Of a DNA stretch of 64,000 nt, positions 1-9,546 are shown piece by piece. Both the position numbers and the translations under genes were made by a program. This DNA is from Bacteroidetes bacterium UBA1947 (GTDB lineage: Bacteria; Bacteroidota; Bacteroidia; Chitinophagales; Chitinophagaceae). Numbering within the stretch: position 1 is the first letter of the stretch; every line of letters begins with the position of its first letter. The notes below the pieces were generated by a model. It ran no database searches, was not told where the DNA came from, and saw only the letters and a list, made by a program, of their open reading frames with translations. Where the stretch lies: the NCBI GenBank assembly GCA_002336915.1, contig DDET01000061.1, forward strand, positions 74,379 through 138,378, read 5' to 3'.

Positions 1-2
1 GC

Positions 3-260
3 GGCAATATTGCAACCGAATTAGAAGCCTCAAATTCTGAAAATAGAAAATGGGCTTGTATTTACGCTTTAACCAAAGACGACAAACGTGGACTTTATAG
101 GTATTTTGAAATTGAACTTCCAAAAAAAATTGTAGAAGAGGATCTAGATTGGTCTGAACCAATGAAAATAACCGAAGAAATTTTTGTACGTTCTTTAGCT
201 GATTTATACCAATTGTTAGATAGTAGGGGTATTGATCCGCTTTCATTTGATGCTCCATGA
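3..260 (+). CDS. partial hypothetical protein (C-terminal 85 residues)
   Basis: An open frame enters from the left edge and stops at TGA 258-260. The 85 visible residues are acidic, start GNIATELEASN and end DPLSFDAP. I do not recognise a family. The stretch is visibly more AT-rich than the htpG and T6SS genes further on, which together with the neighbouring pseudogene suggests recently acquired or decaying DNA. Small acidic proteins of this kind include toxin immunity proteins, but nothing here shows that. The start codon lies outside the window. Confidence 0.55.
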   Translation, partial: GNIATELEASNSENRKWACIYALTKDDKRGLYRYFEIELPKKIVEEDLDWSEPMKITEEIFVRSLADLYQLLDSRGIDPLSFDAP

Positions 261-381
261 AATGTAAATTATCCCTACTAACAATGGAGCTAGTAATAGG
301 TAATGTTACAGAAGTGTGTTTTAGAAAATAAGAACTGCAAAGCATTGAAAATACAGTAACCAGGAAAAAGAAAAATTACGA

Positions 382-409
382 AAACGGGCGACCTACGGGT
401 TGCCCGTTT
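382..409 (+). terminator. probable intrinsic terminator
   Basis: AAACGGGCGACC and GGTTGCCCGTTT form a 12-bp stem with one G-T wobble and a short loop. The sequence after it is CAGTTTTA, so the T-run is weak. It lies about 120 nt downstream of the partial ORF and just before the decayed gene. Apart from this stem the 261-423 gap shows nothing coding. Confidence 0.5.
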
Positions 410-423
410 CAGTTTTAAGTACA

Positions 424-1531
424 AAATACCCTCCCGGCGATGCCATTGCCCTGCGTGCCTACACACAAAAGTCTTACACTCTGGAAACTTGAAAGTGGGA
501 GGTATGGTACAAGGTGGTTTAACAGACTTATTCGAAAATCATCATTTTAAGATCAGCTATCCCTTACCCGCAGGGTCAGAGGGCAGCGACTTTTTCGTGC
601 ACTACAATAACACGGCAAAGAAGCTTGACTGGCCCCTGACCTATTTCAGAAAAGTAGAGACGCTGAAACCCGATCCCAAATGCAACTGGGTAGATGAATA
701 CGGCAAGCCCTATCCTAACGCCGCTAAGGTAATAAGCTTTTACTATGATGCATCAGTTCGCTACCCACTCACCTACGATTGTGCTATAGGGCTGCAGGAA
801 GCCGTGCGCATCGATAGAACTATTTTTCTTGCTACTGACAGGTACAGTCTCAACTTTAACGACCTGAAAAGTGTATGGTCTATAACCACTGTTACCGGGG
901 ACATCAATAAGCTCAGGCCAACTGTCCCTAATTTGTTCGAAGGCTTTAAGGCCAACGTAGATATTGATGCTTTTAAAGGCTTCAGCCAGGGCGAAGCTTT
1001 GGTATTGGGCAGCAGTTTGCATGCAGAGTACCATCAGCCGATATACAAATACATCACACTTGTCTTGCAGGGGCAGGGCGGTTACAGCCTTGGCGACGAA
1101 AAAGTGCTTTATACCCTCGGGGAGTGGACAATAATGTGACGCCCAAGGTGGATAGCAACGTACACTTTAGCCAAACGGCCCCTTATGCATTCCAGTCGTT
1201 GGCGACGCCATTCAAGGGTTATTTACAAAATAGTATTTACGGTAACCAGTATTTGCTATTTAATGCTGACATCTACTTTCCCATATTCCAAACATTAATC
1301 CCTATTGAAACACCGCTCCAGTCTATCAACAACCTGCAATTAGATATATTTTCAGACTTGGCAAATGCAAGAGAAACCTGGCAGGCCTACCCAAATAGTG
1401 CTAAATGGTTATGCTCTTATGGCCTAAGCGCAAGAACTAACCTTGCAGGTTATCCATTGCGCTTTGACATCGCATGGCCGGGAAGTTTTAATAAGTCCCC
1501 AGTTTGGTATTTATCATTAAGTTTAAGGTAG
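424..1531 (+). pseudogene. remnant of a surface-antigen/BamA-like outer-membrane protein gene
   Basis: Three consecutive frames together read as the C-terminal part of one large Bacteroidota outer-membrane protein. The first frame ends YTQKSYTLET then a stop near 492. The second runs about 489-1139 and contains FFVHYNNTAKKLDW. The third runs to 1531 and contains QYLLFNADIYFPIFQTLIP. The first break is explained by a missing T near 489, the second by a missing base near 1119, where YTLG should continue as GVDNNVTPKVDS. The N-terminal part, expected from the family I recall (a propeller-like region followed by an Omp85-type surface-antigen barrel), is absent. The two short frames are therefore fragments, not genes. 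Sequencing error could explain one frameshift, but not two plus the missing 5' end. Confidence 0.75.
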
Positions 1532-1593
1532 TTATTGATTTATCCTAATAGAAGAAACACCGCTCATACTGTTAATCGGGATAAACCCCGGTT

Positions 1594-1887
1594 TTACCAA
1601 ACCTTATATATCTCCCGCGACCCCGTAAGGAACATATCCTGGTAGCCCTGCATTTTTTCCTGCATTTTTTTCATCTCTTCACTCTGTTGCATGTACTTTT
1701 CAAAGCTTTGCTCATAAGCGCTGAGATTTTCATATTGGCTTACCATCACCACGCGGTTATATTGCCCGGTCATATCCGTCATTATGTTCACCAGGTTTTC
1801 ATTTCCTTCCATACCTTCTTTGAACATTTTGGCAAGTTTGGAGGCATTGCCTGGCTTGCAAATAAAGATGTCGTGTACGATTATCAT
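1594..1887 (-). CDS. small conserved hypothetical protein, possible dimeric alpha/beta-barrel fold
   Basis: A 97-residue soluble protein starting MIIVHDIFICKPGN. A longer frame reaches 2007, but its upstream residues are low-complexity and Tyr-rich, so ATG 1885-1887 is the better start. The alternating strand and helix pattern (strand IIVHDIFI, helix SKLAKMFKEGM, strand NRVVMVSQYE, long Met- and Glu-rich helix) resembles small NIPSNAP/ABM-type dimeric ferredoxin-like proteins. No catalytic residue can be assigned. It stands alone between the pseudogene and the YtxH gene. The family guess is inference. Confidence 0.6.
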   Translation of the reverse strand: MIIVHDIFICKPGNASKLAKMFKEGMEGNENLVNIMTDMTGQYNRVVMVSQYENLSAYEQSFEKYMQQSEEMKKMQEKMQGYQDMFLTGSREIYKVW

Positions 1888-2079
1888 AAAATGGTGTTTT
1901 TGATAAATCGAATTTCCGACTAATATTTCAGAATAATAAGCATACCGGTAAAAATAATATTGATGCCGTCTGTCCCCAAACCGATCTCCATTGTCCCCTG
2001 ATGCCATACATAAGTTGATGCTTGCCGTACTTTTTCAGGCATGGTTTATAAACCGGCTTATGCGGAAATGAGCATCCTG

Positions 2080-2325
2080 CTAGGATAGTCTTTTTATTTT
2101 GTCCTGCAGCCTGTCCACCTGGTCTTGCATCCGTTCCTTAAATGCTTCTATCTGGTCTTTGCGCTCATTTATTTTGTTGTCCATCTTATGCAGTATGTTC
2201 CCATACTGCCTTGATAGCTTACGGCGTGTCCTTGTTCCCTTGTCAGGTGCATATAAAATGCCGAAGAGCGCACCCAGTGCTGCCGTGGCGCCAAGCAAGG
2301 CTACCACTTTTGTCGCTTTTTTCAT
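2080..2325 (-). CDS. YtxH domain-containing small envelope protein
   Basis: An 81-residue protein with an N-terminal Gly/Ala-rich hydrophobic segment (residues 5-27, ending FGILYAPDKG) followed by a charged amphipathic helix to the C-terminus. The glycine-rich helix followed by APxxG is the hallmark of the YtxH family, whose members are often general-stress proteins of unknown mechanism. It lies 14 bp downstream of the L,D-transpeptidase and in the same direction, so the two may be cotranscribed. The C-terminal helix is probably a coiled coil. Confidence 0.8.
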   Translation of the reverse strand: MKKATKVVALLGATAALGALFGILYAPDKGTRTRRKLSRQYGNILHKMDNKINERKDQIEAFKERMQDQVDRLQDKIKRLS

Positions 2326-2339
2326 GATATCTATGTTTT

Positions 2340-3602
2340 TTAGAGCAGGCGGTATATGTCCTTGTGATAGGTTACCGTGTCATTCTGTATCTCAACTGGC
2401 ATGTAGATAACAAATACCGGCACCGGCTCATCAATTTTTACTGTTGTTGGTGTTTGTGATTTCACGCAGGCTTGTAGCAGCGCTTTGTTTATCTTGCCCG
2501 GTAGCAAATGGTCGCCCAGTTCCAGCGGTTTTTCCAGCCTTATGCAACCATGGCTCAGGTATCGTTTGTTCAGTTTAAATGCATTTTTGTAGTCCGTATC
2601 GTGCATATACACGCTGTATGGATCGGATATGTTGAACTTCAGCACGCCAAGCGCATTGTCACAGCCGGTCGACTGCCTGAACCGGTAGCCCTTAAAACCG
2701 CTGGCTATCGCGCTCGATGCGTCTGCCACCTGGCCTCTGCTGTCTATTACCTGAAGGTTTAGTGACCTAAGCGCATTTCTGTTGCGGCGGTATTTGGGTA
2801 TTATTTCTTTTACCGCTATGCTATGCGGCACATTCCAGTAGGGGTACATTATCGCTTCGTAGCAGTATGCGGCAAACCTGGGTGTTTTTGTTGCAGGCTT
2901 GCCCACCACTACTTTCATATCCAGCACCATATTGTCCTCTTCGTAATAGCGCAGCATGGTACTGCATATATTTACCGTTATAAATTTTTTGGCCTTGTAG
3001 TGGTGTATCCGCCTGTAGTAGTTTAATGACATACCCAGCGCTCTTATCTTGTCTTGCACCTTATTATTCATTTGCACCGCCAGTTCTGCTTTCAGCTTCT
3101 TATACTCATCGTCGCCCGGCTCCAGGCTGGCCATCCATGCGTCCAGCTTACTGGCATTGTCCGCCTTCAGCAGGCCTTCCAGCAGGTAGGCATTGTCACG
3201 CTCTTCGTATTTTGCCGATACCCCGTCGTAACCCAGCATGCCATCTGTCATTCTCCCGGCATATACATCCTTCATTAAGGCTATCGCTGCGTCTGTATAT
3301 ACTTTGTCAGCATTTATATCATTGTAGGTCCTTAGCGGCCTTGATAGCTCTTCATAGTGGTACCGGCCTTTGTCAAGCCCCATGTATGCGCACTGCTCTA
3401 TTGTTTGTAGCAAAGCGTTTCTCAAGGCTTCCTGCCCGGGCGATGCTCCTGTCCAGCTGAGGCCCTGCTGATTAGTACTATACAACCTGTTTACCAGTTG
3501 TGGATACAGCAGGTAGGCACTTGCATTTGCGGCATAGATTTTTGCAGGCAGGGCAAAATTGCACAGCAACAAAACAAATATGGTGGTTTGCTTTAAGCGC
3601 AT
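2340..3602 (-). CDS. L,D-transpeptidase, YcbB-like (YkuD domain)
   Basis: A 420-residue exported enzyme expected to form 3-3 peptidoglycan cross-links or attach proteins to peptidoglycan in the periplasm. A signal peptide covers about residues 1-24. The N-terminal half is helical and fits a YcbB-type scaffold. The YkuD catalytic site is YLSHGCIRL near residue 350, with catalytic Cys about 353, preceded by the conserved YMHDT. The length fits the short YcbB-like Bacteroidota enzymes. Its downstream neighbour on the same strand is the YtxH gene, and two universal stress genes lie upstream, so a stress-response envelope group is plausible. Confidence 0.9.
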   Translation of the reverse strand: MRLKQTTIFVLLLCNFALPAKIYAANASAYLLYPQLVNRLYSTNQQGLSWTGASPGQEALRNALLQTIEQCAYMGLDKGRYHYEELSRPLRTYNDINADKVYTDAAIALMKDVYAGRMTDGMLGYDGVSAKYEERDNAYLLEGLLKADNASKLDAWMASLEPGDDEYKKLKAELAVQMNNKVQDKIRALGMSLNYYRRIHHYKAKKFITVNICSTMLRYYEEDNMVLDMKVVVGKPATKTPRFAAYCYEAIMYPYWNVPHSIAVKEIIPKYRRNRNALRSLNLQVIDSRGQVADASSAIASGFKGYRFRQSTGCDNALGVLKFNISDPYSVYMHDTDYKNAFKLNKRYLSHGCIRLEKPLELGDHLLPGKINKALLQACVKSQTPTTVKIDEPVPVFVIYMPVEIQNDTVTYHKDIYRLL

Positions 3603-3618
3603 TTATCTTTTTTTGCTT

Positions 3619-4455
3619 TTACAGGTGAGATATAAATACAGGCGTGTCAACCGCTTTTAGCAGCTTGTCGGCAGTGCTGTGTTCAAAGAACCTGAACAAT
3701 TTATTTCGGCCATAAGCCCCCATTACTATAAGCTTGTTCGATTGTCCCCAGAAGGTTTTGAACAATGCTTCACCTGCTTCCCCGCTCACCAGCCGGTGCA
3801 CAATGGCAGGGTAGTGCACCTTCAGCCATTCGCTCATTTTGTCCCTTTCGTCCGGCACCTCGCTCTTGTCTTCTTTTACATGCAGCAGGCTTATTTGTTT
3901 CACGGCAAACTGCGGAAACAGGTAGGTGAATTGCTTAATGGCGAATACCGAAGAGCTGCTCCCGTCGTATGCAAATATGATCTCGTCTATTTGGTCGAAA
4001 CGTTCCGGTGCTACCATAACCGGGCATTCCGATCCCCTTAGCAGTTCATGCACAAATTTCGTTGGCACTATTTCCTTGCCCGTTGTGAAGGAAACACCGG
4101 GATCCACTATTACCAGGTCGGCAAAGCGGCTCTCTGCAAGCGCTTCTTCTATCGGGTTGCCCTTATCCAGGTGCACCAGGCCCGCCACATCATTTTGCGC
4201 ACAATATTCCCTGAACACATTGATATTGCTTTTTATGGTTTCCTTCTGCTCCTCTGTTTGTTCTTCGTCGGATACGATAGATTCCACGTAAACGGTTCCC
4301 TGGAACTGTTTGATCTGTGGCCTGTCCTTATATCTTAAGTTGTCCAGGAATACCCCTACCAGTTTCGATTGGGTCATTTTGGCTATATACATGGCAAAGT
4401 CGATACTGCCGGTATTTAGCCGCATGGCATCGGTAACAAATAGTATTTTTTGCAT
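3619..4455 (-). CDS. universal stress protein, tandem UspA-like domains
   Basis: A 278-residue cytoplasmic protein with two Usp-like halves. The first starts KILFVTDAMRLNTGSIDFAM and the second has IIFAYDGSSSSVFAIKQF. The C-terminal half contains VMGAYGRNKLFRFFEHSTADKL interrupted by variation, matching the Gly-rich nucleotide-binding loop region of ATP-binding Usp proteins (G-x2-G-x9-G-S/T type). Tandem Usp proteins of about 280 residues are common in Bacteroidota. It lies 5 bp downstream of a related gene, so the pair is an operon and probably a duplication. The ligand and trigger cannot be read from sequence. Confidence 0.88.
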   Translation of the reverse strand: MQKILFVTDAMRLNTGSIDFAMYIAKMTQSKLVGVFLDNLRYKDRPQIKQFQGTVYVESIVSDEEQTEEQKETIKSNINVFREYCAQNDVAGLVHLDKGNPIEEALAESRFADLVIVDPGVSFTTGKEIVPTKFVHELLRGSECPVMVAPERFDQIDEIIFAYDGSSSSVFAIKQFTYLFPQFAVKQISLLHVKEDKSEVPDERDKMSEWLKVHYPAIVHRLVSGEAGEALFKTFWGQSNKLIVMGAYGRNKLFRFFEHSTADKLLKAVDTPVFISHL

Positions 4456-4460
4456 AGCTT

Positions 4461-5276
4461 TTATTTTTCGTGGGCTATAAAAATGGGTAGCTTGTGCTCT
4501 GCTATTACTTCCGACATGAAGCTCCTGGAGAAAAGCATAGATACGTCCGATCGGCCAAAGGCCCCCGATATCACCATTGCATTTTTATTATTCACCAGCC
4601 ATGTATTGAAATACTTTTTCGGTTCTATATCCAGTTTCAGGATGTTAAGGTTTCCGTAGTGGCGCCCGGCAAATTCTTCAAGGAAGTCGATATAGGGCAG
4701 CTCTTCGTTCTTTGTGCTGCCATACACCAGCGTAGCCTCCAGGCTGCATAATTCGGGGAATATATACGCAAATTGCTTCAGTGCATACATCGACTGTTTT
4801 CCGCCGTCATAGGTAAGTATCAGCCTTTCGGGAAACGTATAGTCTTCGGGCAGCAGCAGGATGGGACATTCGGCATCCAGTATCACATCTTTCAGGTACT
4901 CCCCCGGTGTGGTCATTTCTACATCCTTAAAGAATGTCTCGCTGCCCAGTACCAGCAGGTCGGCGAAGCGGGTTTCCATTTTCAGCATGTCCAGTGCGTC
5001 CCCGCCCAGGTCATCATGCACCCGGTATTCAAAGCCGTTCTTGTCGCAGTACTGCTTGAAGTAGTCTACATTCTTCACAAAAAGCTCATTGTCATATTCA
5101 ATGGCGGTGAGGTATCCTCCCGCTGCCAGCGGGTAGCCGAACAGGCTTTTATAGTCTATTGAGCTGAGGAAAACTCCTGTAAGCAAAAAAGGAGTGTTGG
5201 TCGCCAGTTTCTGTACAAAGTCAAGCGAGGCAGGCGAGAAGTTATACCCGTCAAATACTACCAGTATTTTTTTCAT
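4461..5276 (-). CDS. universal stress protein, tandem UspA-like domains
   Basis: A 271-residue protein starting MKKILVVFDGYNFSPASLDF. The open frame extends upstream to 5342, but those residues do not look like Usp, and ATG 5274-5276 places the first beta strand at the N-terminus as the family requires. The second half begins LILTYDGGKQSMYALKQF, parallel to the neighbour's YDGSSSSVFAIKQF, showing paralogy. The glycine loop reads VISGAFGRSDVSMLF. It is the first gene of the two-gene usp operon. Confidence 0.87.
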   Translation of the reverse strand: MKKILVVFDGYNFSPASLDFVQKLATNTPFLLTGVFLSSIDYKSLFGYPLAAGGYLTAIEYDNELFVKNVDYFKQYCDKNGFEYRVHDDLGGDALDMLKMETRFADLLVLGSETFFKDVEMTTPGEYLKDVILDAECPILLLPEDYTFPERLILTYDGGKQSMYALKQFAYIFPELCSLEATLVYGSTKNEELPYIDFLEEFAGRHYGNLNILKLDIEPKKYFNTWLVNNKNAMVISGAFGRSDVSMLFSRSFMSEVIAEHKLPIFIAHEK

Positions 5277-5432
5277 AACGTATTTTTTTTTATTAACGCA
5301 ATAATACGGCGCCTGCCTGCCATAGGGCATGACCATGGGCATAGCGTTTGATGATATCCGTCATGTTTATTGATGCAGCTGTGGATGGTGAATGATCTTG
5401 CCAGGTATCAGGGAGCCGAACGGAATTCCTCA

Positions 5433-5482
5433 CCCTCACTGGTTTAAGTTTCCCCTCACTGGTTTAAGTTTCCAAACTTAAA
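5433..5482. repeat. 20-bp tandem duplication ending in a 9-bp perfect inverted repeat
   Basis: CCCTCACTGGTTTAAGTTTC occurs twice head to tail (5433-5452 and 5453-5472). The second copy runs into AAACTTAAA, so TTTAAGTTT and AAACTTAAA form a perfect 9-bp inverted repeat around CC (5463-5482). It sits in the 5277-5686 gap upstream of the usp operon, about 190 bp from the usp start, and beyond the 3' end of the NHL gene. It could be an operator, a small hairpin or a decayed repeat. The rest of that gap shows nothing coding. Confidence 0.55.
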
Positions 5483-5686
5483 TCACCAATAAAACGAAGG
5501 ATTGTATCCGGCAGCATATATCCGATTGGCTGTATCAGGGAACAGAACGCGATTGCACCCCATTGTGTATAGCCTGTAGCTACATTACAGCTTTCTGCGG
5601 GAGGCTATGGGCATGTTCGTTTGATCAGTTAGTAAAGCGGAGAGCATACTTAAATGTCTTCCTGCCTTCATTCCCACATTAATTTC

Positions 5687-7051
5687 TTATTCCTTCACCA
5701 CGCGCCTGCACACTGTCACTCCATTCTCCTCGCTTATTGTTATAAAATACACGCCCGCCTGCAGCCCTGCCATATGCAGCAGCATCTGCTCATCCCTGCC
5801 ACTTTGCTTCATCACTTCTTGCCCCATCACATTCATTACCGCCACTTCATGCAGGCCTGCAGTTTGCGGCAGGTTTATGGTCAGCACATCCTGCACAGGG
5901 TTTGGGTACAGGCTCAGCGCAGCAGCCATAGTGCTGCTGTGCACACTCGCGGGAAAGCAGGGCGGGTTATAGTCTACCTTGCGTATACGCCCGTTATAGC
6001 TATCGGCAATAAATAAATTGCCGCAACTATCAAATGCTATTCCATAAGGTTCATTGAATGTCGCAGCATTGGCCGGCCCACCATCCCCTCCCCAGCCTTG
6101 AACGCCTGTTCCCGCAACAGTGTTGATGATGCCATTTACATCTATCTTACGTATTCTGCTGTTGCCAAGATCAGAAACGTATAGATTACCATAATCGTCC
6201 AGGGCTATGTCGATTACAGCGTAGAATAGTGCTGAAACCGCTGGTCCCCCGTCACCTGCATAACCTGTCGAATGTGACCCTGCTACGGTACTTATCATCC
6301 CTGTATTCAGGTCTATTTTTCTTATTTTGTCGCCGGTGGTAAAGTATAAGTTATTCAGTTTACTGATCCGCATGGCCGCGACATCCGTTATGTTTGCTGC
6401 AGTGGCTGGTCCCCCATCACCTGTATCTCCGGATGTACCCGTGCCCCCTATCGTGCTGATATTTCCTGCCAGGTCCACCTTTCGAATCCGGTTATTGCCG
6501 AAATCAGAAAAATACAAATTACCTGCTGTATCAAATGCTATTGCCGTGGGGTATGCAATGCTGGCTAAATTTGCAGGGCCGCCATCGCCGCCAAAACCCG
6601 GTACACCGGTCCCAATTACTGTATAAATTAAACCTGTAGCTACATCTACCTTTCGTATCCTTGAGTGGTTTTCATCACCTATCAATACATTGTTGTCTTT
6701 ATCTACAGCTATTCCCGTGGGGTTTGAAAGCCAGGCCGTGGTGGCAGGTATGCTGTCGCCATTATAGCCTGGTCCCAGGGGGCCTGCCACTGCACTGATG
6801 ATACCGCTGGCAGATACCTTACGCACTCCGTTGTCTTCTATAAAGTAATAATTGCCCAAATGATCAAATGCTATGTACATCGGTTGCCCTATACCGGCCT
6901 GTAACGCGGCTCCGCCATTACCTGTATGGCTGCCTGTCCCAATGCCCGCTACGGTATTGATCGTTTGCGCGCTCAGTATGCTGCTGCATAGCACTAGCAG
7001 ACCTGTCAGTAAGGTGTCGAACAGCGTTCCCTTATATTTATTAATAGCCAT
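5687..7051 (-). CDS. NHL-repeat beta-propeller protein secreted by the type IX system
   Basis: A 454-residue protein with a signal peptide (about residues 1-28, ending SILSAQ). Six propeller units of about 55 residues follow, most containing a GDGGPA-type turn and a GNLYxxD...RIRKVD strand typical of NHL repeats. Residues from about 380 onward, starting LYPNPVQDVLTINL and ending CRRVVKE, match the type A C-terminal sorting domain that directs proteins through the type IX system. The mature protein is therefore predicted to be secreted or cell-surface attached. It has no catalytic motif; NHL propellers usually bind proteins or carbohydrate. It is a single gene with no obvious partner. Confidence 0.9.
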   Translation of the reverse strand: MAINKYKGTLFDTLLTGLLVLCSSILSAQTINTVAGIGTGSHTGNGGAALQAGIGQPMYIAFDHLGNYYFIEDNGVRKVSASGIISAVAGPLGPGYNGDSIPATTAWLSNPTGIAVDKDNNVLIGDENHSRIRKVDVATGLIYTVIGTGVPGFGGDGGPANLASIAYPTAIAFDTAGNLYFSDFGNNRIRKVDLAGNISTIGGTGTSGDTGDGGPATAANITDVAAMRISKLNNLYFTTGDKIRKIDLNTGMISTVAGSHSTGYAGDGGPAVSALFYAVIDIALDDYGNLYVSDLGNSRIRKIDVNGIINTVAGTGVQGWGGDGGPANAATFNEPYGIAFDSCGNLFIADSYNGRIRKVDYNPPCFPASVHSSTMAAALSLYPNPVQDVLTINLPQTAGLHEVAVMNVMGQEVMKQSGRDEQMLLHMAGLQAGVYFITISEENGVTVCRRVVKE

Positions 7052-7360
7052 GCTGATATCTTAGGTTCATTCGTAGTGTATTTATAAGTATCATAAATTT
7101 ATGGAATCAAATTAATAATTTCAATTTTGTATCAATTTATCCACATTATTTGGAGCTGGCAGCCTCAGCTTCGTATCTTGCATTGCCTGTAGAATTTTTC
7201 AGCTATCATCATGCTGCCAATCATACAGCTGCTCTCAAACAGGTACCAATACCTCCTTTCCTTTGGAGAGGTCGGGAGAGGCTATCGGGCATTTTTCGGG
7301 CACAAACCGGGCCTCATTTTCCTTCCAAAATCGGCAATCAACAAGTAATAACAGGAAACA

Positions 7361-7466
7361 AAAGGGAAATAACAGGAAATAACGAGAAATAATTATTTTT
7401 TACTATAATTCATATCCATGCATGTTTCACTCAGTATCGGCACTTCATTATTTCCTATTTCCCTTT
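7361..7466. repeat. imperfect inverted repeat of GGAAATAA-type elements upstream of htpG
   Basis: AAAGGGAAATAACAGGAAAT at 7361-7380 is matched about 65 nt later by the inverted sequence TTATTTCCTATTTCCCTTT (7448-7466). Short reiterated GGAAATAA units also occur just before the left arm. The whole 7052-7620 gap is non-coding apart from an unconvincing 80-codon frame across these repeats. It probably holds the htpG promoter nearer 7560, though I cannot see a clear heat-shock promoter or CIRCE-like element. Confidence 0.4.
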
Positions 7467-7620
7467 TTTATGTCCCGCAGCTAATTATCGGGCACCGTCT
7501 CAAAACCGGGCAAAAATGTATTTTCAATACGCCGGGCATTCACGCTGTCAATTTGGCAAATTTTTCAAACTGGAACGCTGATTGATACCATATAAGAAAC
7601 ATTAAAAAAACTAAACCACT

Positions 7621-9507
7621 ATGCAGGAAAAAGGTACCATCTCCATCCATACCGAGAATATTTTCCCGATCATTAAGAAATTCCTTTATTCAGATAACGA
7701 GATATTTCTGCGTGAGCTCGTGTCCAATTCCGTGGATGCAGTGCAGAAGATTAAACGCCTTGCATCGCTTGGGCAGTACAGCGGCAATATCGAAAATGCT
7801 CGTGTCGAGGTAGCTTTCGATGCCGGAAAGAAGACCATCACCATCTCCGATGATGGCCTTGGTATGACCGCCGAAGAGATCAGGAAATATATCAACCAGG
7901 TGGCCTTTTCCGGTGCCTCCGAGTTTGTGGAAAAGTTCAAGGAAGCAGGCGATGCCAACGAAATAATTGGCAAGTTCGGTCTTGGCTTTTATTCGGCCTT
8001 TATGGTTGCCAATAGGGTAGAGATCGAAACCCTTTCTTATCAAAAGGACGCTACACCTGCACACTGGACCTGCGATGGCAGCACAGAGTTTGAAATAAGC
8101 GAAGGTACCCGCGACAGGGTAGGTACAGATATCACCCTGCATATCAACGACGAGTCACTTGAGTTCCTCGATGAGCACAGGCTTAGGGGCATACTGGATA
8201 AGTATTGCAAATTCCTGCCCGTGCCCGTAAAGTTCGGCACTGTTACAGAACAGGAGCCTGATGGCGAGGACGAAGAAGGCAAACCTAAATTCAAACAGGT
8301 AGAGGTCGATAACATCATAAACAACACTAACCCTATCTGGACCAAAGCACCTTCGGAATTGACCGATGCCGACTACACCAATTTCTATCGCGACCTCTAT
8401 CCATACTCGATGGAAGAGCCATTGTTCTGGATACACCTGAATGTCGATTATCCCTTCAACCTCACAGGGGTGCTGTACTTCCCGCGCCTGAAGAACGAGT
8501 TTGAGCTGAAGCAGAACAAGATAAAGCTCTTCTCCCGCCAGGTATTCATTACCGATGAGGTGAAGGACATTGTTCCGCCATTCCTCACGCTCCTGCATGG
8601 CCTTATAGACTCGCCCGATATACCATTGAACGTATCGCGCAGCTTCCTGCAGTCCGATAGCAATGTAAAGAAGATAAGCAGCTACATCACTAAAAAAGTG
8701 GCTGAGAAGCTGGCTGAGATATTTAAGAAAGACCGCAAAGCCTTCGAAGATAAATGGGCCGATCTTGGCCTGTTCATAAAGTATGGCATTGTCAGCGATG
8801 ATAAGTTTTACGACAAGGCAAAGGATTTTGTCTTGTTGCCAAATACCAACAAGGAATATTACACCCTTGCAGAGTACAAGGACAAAGTAGCTCCCCTGCA
8901 AACCGATAAAGAAGGTAACGTGGTATATCTCTATACCAGCGATATCTCAAAACAAGATTCATTTATCCGCTCTGCAAACAAGAAAGGCTATGACGTGTTG
9001 TTGATGGATTCACCCATCGATACCCATTTCATCAGCTTCCTTGAGCGCCAGCTCGACAAGATATCCTTGAAGAGAGTAGATGCCGATGTGATAGATAAGC
9101 TCATAGTAAAGGAAGAGGCAATACCGCACCTCCTCAGCGAAGAGCAAACAAAGACCGTAACAGAGATCTTTGAAAAGGCCATACAGAAACCCAATATGCA
9201 GGTAACTGTCGAAAGCCTGAACCCTGATGAGCTCCCCGTTACCATAACTATGGACGAGCTGTTCCGCCGTATGAAGGACATGTCCAAAGTATCGGGTGAA
9301 ATGAACTTCTTCGGGCAGATACCGGAAAACTACAAAGTATCGGTAAATGGCAACCACAAGCTCATAGACCGTATACTAAATGCAGGCTCCCCCGAACAGC
9401 AGGCACAACTGGCAAAACAGGCCTTCGACCTGGCCCTTTTGTCGCAAGGCATGCTCACCGGCCCCGATCTTACCGAGTTTGTGAACAGGAGTGTAGCCCT
9501 TATATAG
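7621..9507 (+). CDS. htpG: molecular chaperone HtpG (Hsp90)
   Basis: A 628-residue cytoplasmic Hsp90. The GHKL ATPase motifs are all visible: FLRELVSNSVDAVQKI near residue 35, DDGLGMT near residue 80, and GKFGLGFYSAFMV near residue 121. The middle domain includes YFPRLKNEFE and the catalytic-loop arginine region LNVSRSFLQSD near residue 345. There is no MEEVD tail, as expected in bacteria. The length matches the family. It is monocistronic, with a strong terminator about 40 nt downstream. Confidence 0.97.
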   Translation: MQEKGTISIHTENIFPIIKKFLYSDNEIFLRELVSNSVDAVQKIKRLASLGQYSGNIENARVEVAFDAGKKTITISDDGLGMTAEEIRKYINQVAFSGASEFVEKFKEAGDANEIIGKFGLGFYSAFMVANRVEIETLSYQKDATPAHWTCDGSTEFEISEGTRDRVGTDITLHINDESLEFLDEHRLRGILDKYCKFLPVPVKFGTVTEQEPDGEDEEGKPKFKQVEVDNIINNTNPIWTKAPSELTDADYTNFYRDLYPYSMEEPLFWIHLNVDYPFNLTGVLYFPRLKNEFELKQNKIKLFSRQVFITDEVKDIVPPFLTLLHGLIDSPDIPLNVSRSFLQSDSNVKKISSYITKKVAEKLAEIFKKDRKAFEDKWADLGLFIKYGIVSDDKFYDKAKDFVLLPNTNKEYYTLAEYKDKVAPLQTDKEGNVVYLYTSDISKQDSFIRSANKKGYDVLLMDSPIDTHFISFLERQLDKISLKRVDADVIDKLIVKEEAIPHLLSEEQTKTVTEIFEKAIQKPNMQVTVESLNPDELPVTITMDELFRRMKDMSKVSGEMNFFGQIPENYKVSVNGNHKLIDRILNAGSPEQQAQLAKQAFDLALLSQGMLTGPDLTEFVNRSVALI

Positions 9508-9546
9508 CGATGTTTGGAAGTACTTCTACGATATAGGATATGCGGC

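Noticed and set aside
7150..7392. 80-codon frame upstream of htpG
   Set aside because: It runs through repeated GGAAATAA elements, has no family resemblance and low-complexity ends.
8155..8901. 248-codon frame antisense to htpG
   Set aside because: Complement of a strongly conserved gene, with no start context or domain.
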